A DNA stretch of 54,016 nucleotides from Heliocybe sulcata (GCA_004369045.1 ML213511.1:846986-901001), one strand, 5' to 3'. Numbered from the stretch's first letter, positions 11,511-24,518 are shown. A program made the numbers and translations. Notes: generated by a model from the sequence alone, not told the origin.

Positions 11511-13704
11511 TTATAACCTCCCCGGAATCACCCCCGTCCTAGGCGTAGCAGGCGATATCAGCGCCACCAGAACGGAGATATCTGATGAATACTTCATTAC
11601 CAACCGAGTAAGACTTGGAAAGCCAGAGAGAACTCACCATCACTCTTTCCCCCACTAAACCACCTCCCTTGCTCCCTCGCCTTCCTCGCAAAGGGCGTCT
11701 CCCCCTTGCCCTCCTCCCCTTCCTTACCCTTCCTCTCGGACACCCTCCTCGCCCGCGAGCACAGCGCCTCGCTCAGCATTCCGGCTAATGTCCTCCTCCC
11801 AAGGATGCTCGTCACATTCGAGGGTGTAAGTGAAAGTTTAGTAGGTGCCAGGAACGAGTGCCTGAACCGAATCACTTCGTCGAGGATCTCCTCGTCCCAT
11901 AGATTGTCTGATAGACCGTCGGACGCGAGGATAAGTATGTCGTCTGCACGCACCGGGATTGTGAAGACGTGTGCGTCGCGTGGCCGAGTGGAGGAGGACG
12001 GGCCGAGTTGCAACGGTGTGTTGAACTAGATAGAAGTAACCCAGGGTTAGTAAAGCGCAAGAACGAAAGTGAACAGAGATTGAGCAAGCGAAAAGTCGAG
12101 CGAGAGTCTGACACTCACGTTCGACCACATCTCTTCGCTCCTCCACACAACCTCCTCCCCTCTCACCAACATCCCCATACAATCTCCCAGATGTGCAATC
12201 TTAATCACGGGCTCTTTTCCGCCAGCACCCTCCTCGCCCACGGAAATCGCTGGCTCTCGCCAATTCGAGCTCGACGGCTTAACAGAAGCATAGTCCAACA
12301 CCGCAAAAAGCGCTGTCGAGGACCCAAGGAGCAGGGGCACAGTTTCAGACGTGGGTGAGAGGTCAGGTGGGGGAAGCGGCATCGGAACGGGAGTGGACGA
12401 CGAAGCATTCGTGTCTGATATGAATGAAGTGGGGGGCGGGGGAGCGGGTACAACATGTGCCTTGAGGGCCTTATCGTATGCGCGCTCTAAGATCATGAGC
12501 ACATCCAGGCCTTCCTCGAACTCGTCTGCAGGATCGTGCTCTTCTAGCGCATCATACTCTTCCGAGTCCAAAGGATCGTCGAATTCAGCAAGGTGGGAAT
12601 ACAGGAAGCCGTCGGATTGTGGCCGTGATGCGGGGGATGGTCGGGGATCGGCGGAGGACGTAGATGCTTCAACCTCCTCCGCGCAGTAATCCATCAGCCG
12701 GCGCGAGAAGAGCGCACTGGGTGATTCGGTCAGGCCTTTCGTAGCCAGCGCGACATCTACCGAACCAAAGAGAAATAAGAAACGCTGAAGAACCGATCAT
12801 ATCGAAGCGCGCACGCACCACAATGCTTCACTCTCGACCATCCCCCAACGCCATCTGCAACACCGAGGGCATTCTCCCTCACGAAGTACGCATCTTCGCC
12901 GACCTGCACCGCAATGTGTCTGCCCTCGTGAGAACTAGGCGCGGATCTCGACAGAGGAGAATGTCGGCTCGTGCTCGCTTTCGAGCGCTTCGGGATGCCA
13001 TAAGCGCCAACATCGAGATGATACCGCGGGGACTGCTTCTTCGCTGATGTCGAGGGCTCAGTGTCGGGGGAAGCGTACGCTCCGGATGAAGGCCCGGCTT
13101 TGAGGGACTGGTACGGAAAGATTGGGGTATAATGTGAGAGGGGATTATTTGAGGACGACTGATGCGACGTAGGTGTCGTTAAAGCAAGCGAGAACGGCGG
13201 ATGCGAGCCGGAAGATTGAGACTGTGAGTACGGGGTAACATGCTGATTCGACCCAGGATTTTGCTGCAGATTCAGCTGGAGCTCGATCTCCGTTTTAGCC
13301 TCGAGCGGAAGCCTTGCCGGCGAGACAATATTGATATTATGGCCCCTGCTCGAGGGCGGCGGGGGCGAGCCCGACTCGAAGAAACTCGGCCCATTGGCTG
13401 TGTACAGTGAGCGTGGGGAGGACGCCGAGTTCGAGCGGGTGCGGGGGGTGGACGCGTTGACGGCGCGAGGGATGACGGGGAAGGACTGGTAGAGGCGTTT
13501 GTGGATGGTCTTCATCGTCGACGTCGAGAGCGGGCGAGGCAGCCCTGGGCGAGTGAGTGCGACTGGTGAAGTTAATGCGACTGGTGAAGTTAACTTCCTT
13601 CCGGCCTTCCCCGCATTCCCGTTCACTTCGGCTCGGGCCGAGCCAATCACGGACCCTCCTCCTCTTACCAGACGACATAACCTATGATGCAGTCCACTAC
13701 GCAC
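11511..13704 (-). CDS. PTC7: PP2C-type protein phosphatase, PTC7 family
   Basis: Predicted metal-dependent Ser/Thr phosphatase. Four exons fit: 13704 or 13513 to 12819, 12756-12119, 12025-11638 and 11581-11511. The PP2C motifs appear in order: GEDAYFV and GVADGVGGWS (metal-binding Asp), IAHLGDCMG, ILASDGLSDNLWD and GGKSDDISVLVALISP. DVGAYGIPKR ahead of the first motif is typical of the PTC7/Azr1 subfamily, whose members act in mitochondria (and, in yeast, at the nuclear envelope). The N-terminus is Arg/Ser-rich and without acidic residues, as expected of a targeting peptide; two starts are possible (13704 or 13513). A long low-complexity insert (Pro/Ser-rich, about 180 residues) precedes the catalytic domain, and an acidic insert of about 100 residues lies between the first and second motif groups. 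The gene looks intact. Confidence 0.88.
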
Positions 13705-13995
13705 GACGAGGTAGCCGGGATGAAGTGTTCGCGACCCTTCAACGCACCTTCAACGCGGCTAGCCTCATGGTCGGCCTCGACAAATCGCATCTTCCCGCTT
13801 GCAGAAGATTCGCTAGCATATCTAGCATCCATCACTCCTCATTCTCAGCCACAGCGCACGCCTTACATCCATAATTCGTAACTTTAGCCTCGAGCAGACA
13901 AAACAGAAGGGAAGACATAATTCAGAACATAGAGTCCCACAACACCCCATATCACCATAGTTCGCCTCTTAACACCTTATAATCAAAGCGGTACC

Positions 13996-15528
13996 TCAGT
14001 GGTCGCGGGACTTCCTATGAAATCCAATCAGCTTCTTCTTCTTCTGCCGCCGAATCCCTATCTCCAGATCGTACATGGGAAGAGCTCACCTATACTCGCC
14101 CTCGGCGGCAACCGCCAACTCCTCGATCTCGCCTTGAACAGTCGACAGCGCTTCCGCAGCGGCGGCTTGGTAGAGGAGCTGTGAAGGAGAGTATGAATAA
14201 GATTAATAATGCGCGGGCAGGACATGCAAGGTCTTTAGTGGAACGGATGGAGAGGGATGGAGAGAAATGCGAGAGGCAACAAGAGGGACAAGAGACGCGA
14301 CGTACTTGTGCCTTGCAGAGCTCGTTGAGGTTCTTGATGGGTTCGGGCTGTGGAGAGGTGCAACGTTAGCGGGGTTTGTTGTCAGACTAAGACATGAGGG
14401 GACATTGAGAGTGAGAGGCGAGCCGAAAAGTCCCTCAATCCCAAGCAAGTCAAGAAACACTCAAGTAGGTAGTATATCGCGGACCAGACGAGACTCGGGA
14501 AGGAAAGAGCATACAAGGAAAGTCAATGGCAAGCAAAACGAGGATCCAATAACAGGATCTTAGAGCGCTCTGCAACAACGAACCAGCACTCACGTTATCC
14601 AGGACGGTCTTCATAAGCGTAATCGCCACCTCGGTCTTCTGCACAAGATCATCCTCCGCATTCTCGACTTCAAGCCGCGCCTGCTCCTGTTTCGCCGGGG
14701 CAGAGCGCTTAAGGCTACAGCCCACCCCCGCTGATCAGACCCTCGGAAAAAAACACGCAAGAACAAACGCAACCCACGTCTGCTTCGCCGCATCCAGCTC
14801 CAACCTGCTCGCCCTCACCGCTGCGCGTGCCTTCATCGCCACATCCACACTCGCGCTGAGCGTCGTCTGCCACGGGCCCAAAAAGCCTGCGCGGATCTGC
14901 TGGTCCTGCGTCACCCGCGCGCTCGCGATCTTCTCCCACGCGCCCGCGTACTCCCTCAGCCCCTTGCCCAGCTTGTCGTCCTCGGGGAGGCTCGCACCAG
15001 CGGTCGTCGCGGCACGCGCGAGCGCGTGCGGGAGGGTCTTGGGCTGGTACTGCGCGGCGGGAGGCGGGGAGGCGGGCGTGGGGAGGTTAGTGCCCTTTGT
15101 GAGGGAGGCGAGGGAGGAGTTGAGCGAGGTCGTGAGGTCTTGAAGGGATTCCTGGATTTGGGTTGGGTAGTCGTACGAATCGGACTCGTACACGCGGGTA
15201 ATCCTGGCGATCAGTCTGTGTTAGCGCACTCTTTCACAATGCGGAGTAGGCGACGCTACTTGAGCAGGTTGAGGTGCGCCTGGCGGAGAGCATCGACGCG
15301 CGCCTCGAGGTCCTTGTACTCTATTTACCGCATGAGGTTCAGTAGCCTCTGAGAGCGTGCTCGCTGGCACTCACCTTGCGGAAGCTCGGTGATTTCGTCA
15401 GGAGCAATCTGGCCAAGGCGCTCGCGGGTCGCCTGCACGCTCGAGTTGAAGCCCTTTGCAAACTTGTTCGCGGACTGGCCGAGGTTGAGGCTGCCGAAGC
15501 CCGTCTGCAGTTTGTTCCAGCCTTCCAT
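13996..15528 (-). CDS. Gvp36-like BAR-domain protein
   Basis: The N-terminus MEGWNKLQTGFGSLNLGQ, then a TRERLGQIAPDEITELPQ segment, an EYKDLEARVDALRQAHLNLLK helix and VYESDSYDYPTQIQESL match the fungal Gvp36 family of BAR-like proteins that shape Golgi and endosomal membranes. Further exons give the helical core (GLREYAGAWEKIASARVTQD, ASRLELDAAKQ, EVENAEDDLVQKTEVAI) and the C-terminus IEELAVAAEGEYRKSRDH. The last exon is separated by an intron starting at 14089. Without that splice the gene would stop at 14086, but the spliced end KSRDH continues the conserved helix, so 13996 is preferred. Divergent from the proteasome gene. Confidence 0.82.
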
Positions 15529-15704
15529 GGTGTCTTGTCGAGCAAGGAGGAAGAGGAAGAGGCGCTGTGTTTGTCGCAGCAGGTGGCGGTGCTGTGATTG
15601 CCTGAAAGGGAAAGACGCGTCAGTCCAGAACGCGCGTTCGCTGCACTCGACTGCACTCGACCAGTACTCTACGCATACCTCTACCGACGGCCTGCTCAAC
15701 GACC
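15529..15704. promoter_or_regulatory. Bidirectional promoter between Gvp36-like gene and PUP1
   Basis: Only 176 bp separate the two divergent start codons, so both promoters must share this interval. No clear TATA box is seen. Confidence 0.5.
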
Positions 15705-16985
15705 ATGGCCACCGCGTCCACATATGCTCCTGTAGGCTTTGACTTTTCCAATCAAGTTCGGTGCGTTCGTTTGGCTTTATATTGCCATCGTATCCTTACC
15801 ACTTCGTATTGTCCAGAAATCAGTTCCTGCAGGAGAAAGGCCTGCCACTTCCCAAGGCAACAAGTACAGGCACAACCATCGTTGGATGTCTTTTCAAGGA
15901 TGGCATTGTTCTCGGCGCAGACACGCGTGCGACGGAGGGCCCCATCGTCGCGGACAAGAACTGCGAGAAGGTGCGTGTCCTACAGACTCTGAATTCCTTT
16001 GCTCTTGTACCATCCTATCCGTGCCATATTCTCCCACTTGGCTCGGCCGCCCTATCCCTCAACTCTTGATCTATCAGGGCCCTAACTCCCTCTTCCCCAG
16101 ATCCACTACCTAACGGACTCGATCCGCTGCTGCGGCGCCGGCACCGCCGCCGACACTGAATTCACCACCGCGCTCATCTCGTCCAACATGGCTTTGCACG
16201 AGCTTTCCACTGGGCGAAAACCAAGAGTCGTGACAGCGATGACGATGTTGAAGCAGATGCTGTTTCGGTACGCCTCTCTCCCCGTCACTCTCCGTCTCAC
16301 CTAATATGAACGACATTACCCAGATACCAAGGCCAAGTTGGCGCAGCGCTCGTCCTCGGCGGCGTTGATGCGACAGGCCCGCACCTGTTCACCATCGCCC
16401 CGCACGGTTCCACGGACAAGCTGCCGTACGTGACCATGGGATCGGGCAGTCTCGCAGCGATGGCGGTGTTTGAGAGCGGCTGGAAGGCGGGAATGACGGT
16501 GTGTGCCTCGTGCTTCGGGTGCTGTGGTGGGCTGACGGATTGGGACGAATGCGATGCATGGTCATTTGCCTTAATTTGGACTGGTATTTTGCTTGCCCAC
16601 CCTCACAGCGCGAAGAAGCACTCTCACTGGTAACGGACGCGATCTGCGCGGGAATCTTCAACGACCTCGGGTCCGGCTCGAACGTCGACGCGTGCGTCAT
16701 CACGGCAGGGCACACGGATATGCTGCGGAACTTTGTGAGGCCGAATGAGCGGGTCGCGAAGGAGCAGAGGTGCGTTACGTCTGGATATTCGTGACTTTGC
16801 ATACGAGTCGCGTTCTGTGTCTTGATCTTTTCGTTCGCTCATCGGATACTCACAAACGGGTTTGCAGATATCTCTTCCGACGGGGCACGACGGCGTGGAA
16901 GAAAGAGTCTGTGCGGGACCTTATTGTGAGCGAGGAGGTGCGCCCGATTGGCGGGGCGGGGGCGGAGGCGATGGATACGAGTTGA
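15705..16985 (+). CDS. PUP1: 20S proteasome subunit beta-2
   Basis: Catalytic beta-2 (trypsin-like) subunit of the 20S core. Six exons fit: 15705-15760, 15817-15970, 16101-16267, 16324-16498, 16609-16769, 16868-16985. The propeptide starts [19 protein letters not shown] and ends at ATSTG; autoprocessing before TTIVG exposes the catalytic Thr1. Asp17 (LGADTRAT) and Lys33 (VADKNCEK) of the active site are present, as is [11 protein letters not shown] typical of beta-2. The C-terminal arm ([15 protein letters not shown]) is expected to wrap around beta-3. Using the donor at 15761 instead of 15756 is required to keep the reading frame ([12 protein letters not shown]). Intact. Confidence 0.95.
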
Positions 16986-17144
16986 GCGGGTGAATAGGCA
17001 TAGCATGTTTATGATGTTCACTAGTCTCTAAAGAGTGAACATTAATGGTTTCGGTACATTTTCAATTTGTCCGGGAAATCGAGATCGCGATCGCCCGGAT
17101 ATGCTCGCTGATAAGATAAGCGCCTCTCTCTTCCTCCGTCAACG

Positions 17145-19517
17145 ATGGCAAACCGCAGCGACGCGCAAACAGCGACCGTCTCAACCCACTCCTTCTCCAA
17201 CACAGAGCAGACCACCATCTCGCCGCACACACAGCAGCCCTTCGTCACCCGCAAGTACCCCGCAGAGGCAGAGGTCGGCGATGCCATTCGCAGGGCGAAG
17301 GACGCGCAGGCCAAGTGGCGGGAGGTAGCGCTGGAGGAGAGAGTGAAGATAGGAGAGAAGTTCATTGTAAGCGTCGTTTGAATAGTAGCAGGAGGTGTGC
17401 TGACTCGAGCAGGAAGAGTTCAAGAAGATGAGCGACGACATTCCGCTCGAGTTGACAATGCAAATGGCCAGGTCCGTTCTTCCTTCTCCCGGTCATCACC
17501 TCCCTCAATCTCTCTCAGACCCATCTCGCAAGTGCCAGGCGAGATCCGCGGCTTTCTTGACCGCGCGTCCTACATGCTCTCCATCGCAAATTCCGCACTC
17601 GCCGACGTCTCCCTCCAGGACACCGACAAACCTGGGTTTAAGCGGTTCATCAAGCGGGTGCCCTTGGGCGTGGTCTTGGTGGTTGCGCCGTGGAAGTACG
17701 TGTTAAGTTTCTGCGATCAGCCATTTCTCACACCCGTCAAGCTATCCCTACCTCGTCTCCATCAACTCTGTCCTCCCAGCCCTCATCGCGGGTAATACCG
17801 TCATTCTCAAGCCGTCCCCGCAAACACCCTTGACGGCCGAGCGCTTTGCGACTGCCTTGCACCGTGCTGGGGTGCCACAGGATGCCATTCAGGTTCGCTT
17901 TCTCCTCCCTCCTTCCTTCCTTCCTCCCACACCTCACCCAACGTCCCCTTTAGGTCCTCCACCTCACACCGGCCCTAACATCCTACGCTGCCTCCCACCC
18001 CCTCGTCGACTTTGTAGGCTTCACGGGCAGTGTCGAAGGCGGACGCGCTGTGCAGCAGGCCGCTATAGAGAAGGGTGGGTTCAAGGGCGTTGCGTTGGAG
18101 GTGCGTAGATCCACTGGTTTGGAATATTCAGCGGATTCGCCATTGTCATTTATCTTTTGTTGCGGGTGCTGATGGATTTCGGGTAGTTGGGCGGGAAGGA
18201 CCCAGCATACGTAAGGGCGGACTGTGACTTGGATTATACGGTCGGCGAAGTGGTGGATGGTGCGTGTCCTGATCCTTCCCTTGTACTTCTGCGTCATTCG
18301 TCCCCCGTTCTCCCTTCGCCTGAGACTCGTCGTTCTCCATGGCACTCCTACTCTGTCACCCACCTCCTCCAACCCCTCTTCCAATCAGACTATCTAACAT
18401 CCCTCCAGGCGCACTCTTCAACTCCGGCCAATCATGCTGCGCAATCGAAGTACGCTCATCTCTCTCCCCTTCCCCCTCTCCCCACTAACCCGCCCCAGCG
18501 CGTCTACGTCCACAGCTCCATTTACGACGCCTTTGTCTCAAAGGCGGCCGCGCTCGTCAAGGACTACGTCCTCGGCGACCCGACGGACCCCAGTACCACC
18601 CTAGGCCCCGTGGTCAGCGTCGCAAGCGCGGACAAGATTAAGGCACAGGTCGCGAGGGCTGGTGCGTTCTGTCCTCTGTCCTTCCGTGTTCACCTTGCTG
18701 TCATCTCTCGAACCTCGTGTGTTCGTCGCGGGTCTTTTCTCCATTCATCACTTATCATTGTTGGCGGACACGAGCTGAGATTTGTCGTAATATTTAGTTC
18801 AAGCAGGCGCAAAGCCACTCATCCCGGAAGACCTCTTCCCCATCGCCAAACAGTACGTTCTCTCTCTCCCTCCCTCTTCTTGATCCTCACAAATGCCGAC
18901 TGTTCGCAGCGGCACAGCATACGTCGCCCCGCAAGTCCTCATCGACGTCAACCACTCGATGGACGTAATGACAGTACGTGACATGGCGTTCTGAAAGTAC
19001 AAACGCGGGCGCTGACGTCCTCGGCGTAGGAAGAGACATTCGGCCCTGTTATCGGGATCCAGAAGGTCTGCCCGCCGCCCTCTTGTCTCCATTACTCAAC
19101 ACCACCCCCCTGAAACAGGTCTCCTCCGACGAAGAAGCCCTGGCACTGATGAACGACTCGCGCTACGGTCTCACCGCGTCCGTATGGACACAAGACACTG
19201 CCGCCTTCTCAGCGCTCGAGGACCGCATCGAGGCGGGGACGGTGTTCATGAACCGGTGCGTACCTCTTCCCCTCTTCCCCGCTCTTCCCGGTCTCTGGCT
19301 GACGAACGCGTGGCGTGGTGTGCAGCGCGGACTACCTCGACCCTGCTCTCGCCTGGACGGGCGTGAAAGACTCGGGGCGGGGTGTCAGTCTCAGCAAGTT
19401 CGGTGCGTCCCTGCGTTCAGGATTTACTATACGCCAGGCTGACCTGTGGGTTTGTTGGTAGGGTATGACCAGCTTACGAGGGCCAAGTCGGTGCATATGA
19501 AGATCCTCAAATCGTAA
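17145..19517 (+). CDS. NAD(P)-dependent aldehyde dehydrogenase
   Basis: A highly split gene, about 14 exons with 13 short introns. Translated exon pieces give a full ALDH fold: the N-terminal oligomerisation part (TRKYPAEAEVGDAIRRAKDA), the cofactor-binding segment VVLVVAPWKYPYLVSINSVL with KPSP, the nucleotide loop FVGFTGSVEGG, the catalytic Glu in LELGGKDPAYV, the catalytic Cys in NSGQSCCAIERV, EETFGPVIGIQK, and the C-terminal DSGRGVSLSKFGYDQLTRAKS. All key residues are present, so it should be active. Substrate cannot be read from sequence; succinate-semialdehyde, betaine-aldehyde or general aliphatic aldehyde activity are all possible. It follows PUP1 on the same strand with only 159 bp between stop and start. 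Confidence 0.9.
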
Positions 19518-20172
19518 AACTGATGCCAGGAGGGGTCGAATGGCGTGCGCGGAGATGATTGTACGGAACTAAATATGGGAGTCAGGAGAGTGGACAGGAA
19601 GAACGCTACATTTTGTCACCGACTTTGTCAACTCCATATTCGCAGAGAAGCCAATAACCAGAGAGAGTCGATGACACAGTTTGATAAATACAAACTGATT
19701 CAAATCACTGTGTAACCTTTCAAGCAGACTGTCCGGGTCCGATTCCGTTGCTCCAAGCACATACTTGTAATTTTTCGTTCATGGCTCAGGTCCTATGTCA
19801 CAGCACGAGGAGCGAGTTCGTGTGCTGCATAATGGCCGGCAGTACTTCCAACGTGTTCTGGCACTAGACGAGAGCTATGGACACCGTAGTTTCGTCGTTC
19901 AACGTTCAACTTCCGAGCCGAGGACCAAGAACGGACAAGATAACCAGCCAGACAATTTGGGTAGAGTTAATACTTCTGCAGCGTCACATGCTTGGTAGAA
20001 CCACATAGAGTAGATAAAGAATTAGCCTGGACTAAACTGTTGAGACCGCAGAATACGACATATACATAGGGTGCCCGAGCACACGCGAGAAGTATTAGGG
20101 ACTGCTTCCTCCATGCCAGCGATACCTTGCAGTCCCGCTACAGAGACATGCCAACATCTCACCAACCTCCCA
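19518..20172. other. Intergenic, convergent 3' ends
   Basis: About 650 bp between the ALDH stop and the end of the minus-strand DUF6534 gene. It should hold both 3' UTRs; I see no gene or repeat in it. Confidence 0.5.
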
Positions 20173-22007
20173 TTACACGATGTCCACACTTTCACCGAGC
20201 ATAGCTTGCAGCGCCTTGCGGTGGTTGAGCCTACATCGATCACGCACGATAAATGAGCACGACAGGAACCGGGAAGGCAGCAACGAACTCACACTGCCAA
20301 TAGCGAGTTTATGTACACTAGAATCTCGACGTGAGGATGAGCCCTGATCTGCAAACGAAAATACATTACGCTTCCCGGACACCTCGTACACCGTTGCAAA
20401 TATCCCCGTACGGGGCACAACGAAGAACTAGCGTCGATTTAAGTTGTACGGTGATTCTGATGAACACGGTGGAACTGGGACTCACACAGACGGAAAGAGT
20501 TACTGCCGCGACACTGCGCAGTAAAATGCATGAGTGAGGTGCTGTCTAGCCTGAGATACCAGATATTGCCGACAGACCTCAGAATGCATCCAGACGCAAT
20601 AAAATAGTGGATTATCCGCTGGACCACAGATCTAAACGGCGCGACGTCAGGTCTGAGAAGGAAGAGGAACCAGTTTGAGGGTACCTGCTGTTCGGAAGAA
20701 CTTGCTTGGACGAGGTATGGAGTCGGTGGATCATACTAGCAGCGATCCCGACATCCGTCACCACTGTCGAGAAGCTGGATACACCGACCCACATCTGGTC
20801 AAGTGTATGATGAAGTGAATGTTATGCGGGTAAACTTATGCCGTGCTTACAGCGAATTTCCAGTAGACTGGAGAGCCTGGATCGTTAGCGGAAAGCAATG
20901 GATGTATACCTCTGAACATGAGGGTAAATATGTCAATATTCTTGACTGTATAAAGCGATAAGGCCGACCCTTCAGCGCAGTACCCTGTTGTCTGAAGTGA
21001 GGGATGTTCGAGCGGCTAGGAAAATGACAGCGTACCCATTTCGAATGCTAGGATGACATGGTAGTCAGTCAAACGGACGGAGAAAAAAACCAATTACCGA
21101 ATGCAATCAAAGCGGACGCAAGCTGAGCGGATAAATTGGCAGATGGTCAGGGCGCAAAAGGGAATGCACTTAGCTAAGCTTACCAGTACAACGGTAATTT
21201 TACGTCGCCCCACTATTGATGAAGAATTAAAGAAGGATGGAAGAATCTGTTAAGGATGGACAGAAGTACTCACGCTTCCACAGCTGCCTGAGATAGAAAC
21301 TGCGACGTCTTCAGTGGGCTAACGCCAATGGAAGGTACCAATATCGCTGGGGCTCACACACCATTGAACTATGACTACTAACAGTTCCTATTGATCATGA
21401 TGCGTCAAAATGTTATAAGCAGACCAAGTCCTGGTGATTTGACGCACAGAAGGAATAACCTGCAACTAATAGCGTGTCACTCGTGGGATATATCGGGAGG
21501 ATCAGAGGAGACTCACGTAGCCGCTCCTGAATACAACGAGAACCCACGATTTCAGTAGCTATGTAATTGAAAAGAGGCTAAATTTCACCATGCATTATAC
21601 AGGTACCCGGAAGGGTTGCCGTTGCACCTAGATATGAGGTACCACCAGTTCCAGTGGATGACGAAAACTTGTTGGCAAGTATCCAGCTATAGCCCGTTGA
21701 GATGACAAGCTTTCGGGACCTCGTAGAAAGGGCCTACCAGGAAGGCAGTTGCAACCTATGTGGCTACCGTGAACACAAGTGCCAATATTCTCGCAGAGGT
21801 TATCAACAGACCCAGGCTTTGAGAGACAGTGAATCGTGCGGGAATGTTCGGTAGTATAGCAGCAGTTGGCCGCAAGTAATACCGTAGAGCCTATTCCGTC
21901 ATGGAGGTCAGAACAACTCGTGAGACAGCAGAGGCATATACTGACCATGTTGACACAACAAGGCCACCAAGCATCGGACCGTACAAGAGCGGCGCCAGGC
22001 GATCCAT
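20173..22007 (-). CDS. DUF6534-type multi-pass membrane protein
   Basis: A small-exon gene of the kind abundant in Agaricomycetes. Readable exons in order: MDRLAPLLYGPMLGGLVVST, then LYGITCGQLLLYYRTFPHDS joined in frame over a TG/G split codon; LDTCQQVFVIHWNWWYLI (about 21695); MWVGVSSFSTVVTDVGIAAS (about 20790-20720); RPDVAPFRSVVQRIIHYF (about 20660-20600); and the family signature LVYINSLLAVLNHRKALQ spanning an intron near 20290-20220. The last is the conserved [KL]YxNSLLAxLNxRK block. About seven hydrophobic helices are expected. Function of the family is unknown. Start chosen at the Met just before the first helix; an upstream in-frame Met (22178) gives an unconvincing extension. The 21.5-20.9 kb exons were not fully resolved, so partial decay cannot be excluded. 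Confidence 0.7.
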
Positions 22008-23470
22008 GATCAGAGCTTCTAGAGATGGGTAGTTCAGTTCAGTGAGCAAACCCTGGATTGGAGTGGCACGGAGCAGATGGAGAGGAGGAGGGGGTGTGCG
22101 GAGGGAACTACGGGCAGCAGCTCGAGTTAAGGAGGGGCAGGATCCAATCACCACCGGAGAGATGGTAGTTTGCCCCAATATCTTTGATCATATTACGCCG
22201 CAGCGGTTGCACTTGGAACACTGAGCACGCCGTCAAAACGCTAATAGCTCACTGTATACATGGACGTATGCTGCCCTGCCCTCCCACCGGTTGGTAATTA
22301 GAATGCCACCATTCACAAGGATCCACCTCCAGGCGCCCGACGTATGCGATCTATCAGAGATAGAATGGCGCCTGGGTGAAGTGTGCATTGCCTTGCAAGC
22401 GAAGACGATCGAAGCGGGAGGGAACATCGCCGCGCACTCAAGCGCGCTTCACCGCGACAGCCCTGCGAACTGATGTTAGTATCCACAGGAGTGATACGGT
22501 CAATTTTTCACAAAACCAAGGTTGCTACGGAGCAAACTAGTCATTTCGGATGAGTCGTCAGGCCGGGAGCACAGGCAATGAAGTCTTACATAGCCCAACA
22601 TCACGCGTCTCGACCAAATGTTGGCAAGGTCATCCCATTGATCAACAGCGGAGACAACTCTGAAATGTTGCGAATGTGTCAGGTATAATTATAACTAACT
22701 CCAGATACTATCAGTAGACACCGCACCTGTCGTTTCCCGTCCATCTTCCCATATCCACCACGTGAATAGACAAGCTGTCAAGGTGCGGAGCGCCAACCAT
22801 TGAAACCAGAAAATCGGGGCTTCTGTTCTTCTCCTCGCAACCCGTTCGGCATACGTGGCAAAGGACAGTCTGTACGGGAGAACCAGCGAGCTACTTATAG
22901 AGTCCCAACGCCTCGCAAGCATACACAAGATATCTGAGGTTGTTGCTCTCCAATTTGTTCCAGCCCTGACTTGAAAATGTACCCAGAATCCAGTGATATG
23001 CCTATATGATGACGGAGAATGCGGTATGATCCATATCCTTAGTCACACAGGAAGGACGCACAAGTCTGTGATATTGTTCACAATACAATAATGACATCCA
23101 GTGCCTGATTCAGAACTTCACCGTTGCCGGCAATGATCAAAATGGATACACGCTACTCGCCCTGCTTTGGCTGATTAATGTTCGCGACACTTACAGCACG
23201 GGAGCTCAGGATAGCGGCTCGATACCTTAAGGCTTGCCTACGGCGAAGTCAATCAGCAAGTCGCACCGTACGTTGGAATGACAATGGCGCATACCGATAC
23301 AATACAGAGAACGCCCCCCAGCGCCTCTTGACAGACGCCAGGGGAATATCACGAGAGCGCAAGCATGCTCATGTTTTATGGCTGGCTTAGAGGGACGTTA
23401 CAGCACAACATCGCAAACAGTAAAGCACACTACGAGCAACAGGGGGGGAAGCCGATGAGGGATAGGAGGT
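22008..23470. other. Gene-poor stretch, no recognised gene
   Basis: About 1.45 kb upstream of the DUF6534 gene. A minus-strand open frame at 22928-22695 with several Trp residues (FTWWIWEDGRET) could be a remnant of another small-exon membrane protein, but no conserved block confirms it. No RNA gene or clear repeat was seen. Confidence 0.4.
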
Positions 23471-24518
23471 TTAAATCGGCTTGATTTTGAAGTGTAGCGA
23501 GATCAGGGAGAAGATGAGGCACTGGTAAGGGTAGTCGAGTCAGTTGCGTTCCGGATAACCGGATATGCGCAAGCCGACAGAAGCAGGAGAAAGAAGCGAA
23601 CAAGTTAAAAATAGGGAAGAGAAAGGGAGCGGACGACCAAGAGGTACAGGAACGCACCTTAAGATCCTGAACTAGGTAATAGAACACCCTCAGACCCTCG
23701 GGATCCTCGCTGTCCTGAATATCGACGAGCGAGCCGATTTTTGCCGTCTGTATATACGTAAGTCGGTCGATACAGATCCAGATACTAGGGGGCATGAAGA
23801 CGCAAGGAAAATCGGTGTAGAGGACGCACCTCAAAGGCAATGTGATCGGTCCCAACACGAATCTCGAGCTCCTGCTTGCCGACAATGTTTGGCTTGGGCC
23901 AGTTCGTATCGTCTTCCCTGGAGATCGGACACAGTCAGCACCTGACCCACTGAGCAAAAAGGCATGGCAGTGTGGACGGGAGGAAGAACATTTAAGGAAG
24001 GGTGTCAGCATAAAGGAAAGAGGTAAGAAGGACGGGCAGAACATGGACACAGGAGACGAGACGAGGATACGCACTTGGTGATCTCACTCGATTCAACGAT
24101 GCGCTTGAGCTCTTTCACGACGAGGGGGCTGACCCACACTATAATCATTGGACGATGGGAAAGAGTTACGTCAATACTGATGAAAGACTATCCCAAGGGT
24201 GAAATAGGGAACGGGGAAGATGCACTCACTCTCCTTCCGGATCAACGAATCATTCCGGTAATTCGAGTTGTTCGCATAACGCAGTCTTCCATGGGAATAC
24301 TCGAACTCAAGGAACTCATGGCCGTGGCGTCCAGAGTGGCCCGTGCTAGACAATACAGCGCGTTGAACGCGCTATTTCTCTTCATCTAATGTTGTGAAGG
24401 TACGCACTAGTATCTGCGAAGGACCGGCCGCGGGTCAATATGATGTCTTACCCGGGAGGATGCGAGAGGCAAGCAGCACGCACCTGAGATAGAAAGGGTC
24501 GTTATCCTGTGCAGACAT
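23471..24518 (-). CDS. mago: Mago nashi, exon junction complex core subunit
   Basis: Complete Mago nashi homologue (about 150 residues); it pairs with Y14 in the exon junction complex. Exon translations read [119 protein letters not shown] and [15 protein letters not shown]. Every hallmark block is present. Seven exons are needed, one of them a 6-nt microexon at 24408-24413 that supplies the invariant Tyr-Tyr before GH. Skipping it leaves the frame open but removes the conserved residues. The stretch after it reads [10 protein letters not shown] where most homologues have KGKFGHEFLE, a small divergence. Confidence 0.95.

Noticed and set aside
14086-14088. Stop of the Gvp36-like gene at 14086
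   Set aside because: The TGA is part of a GTGAGC donor; splicing to 14009 and below continues the conserved helix with KSRDH.
23430-24074. 214-codon minus-strand frame over Mago exons
   Set aside because: It reads through Mago introns; only the piece [19 protein letters not shown] is real and belongs to Mago.
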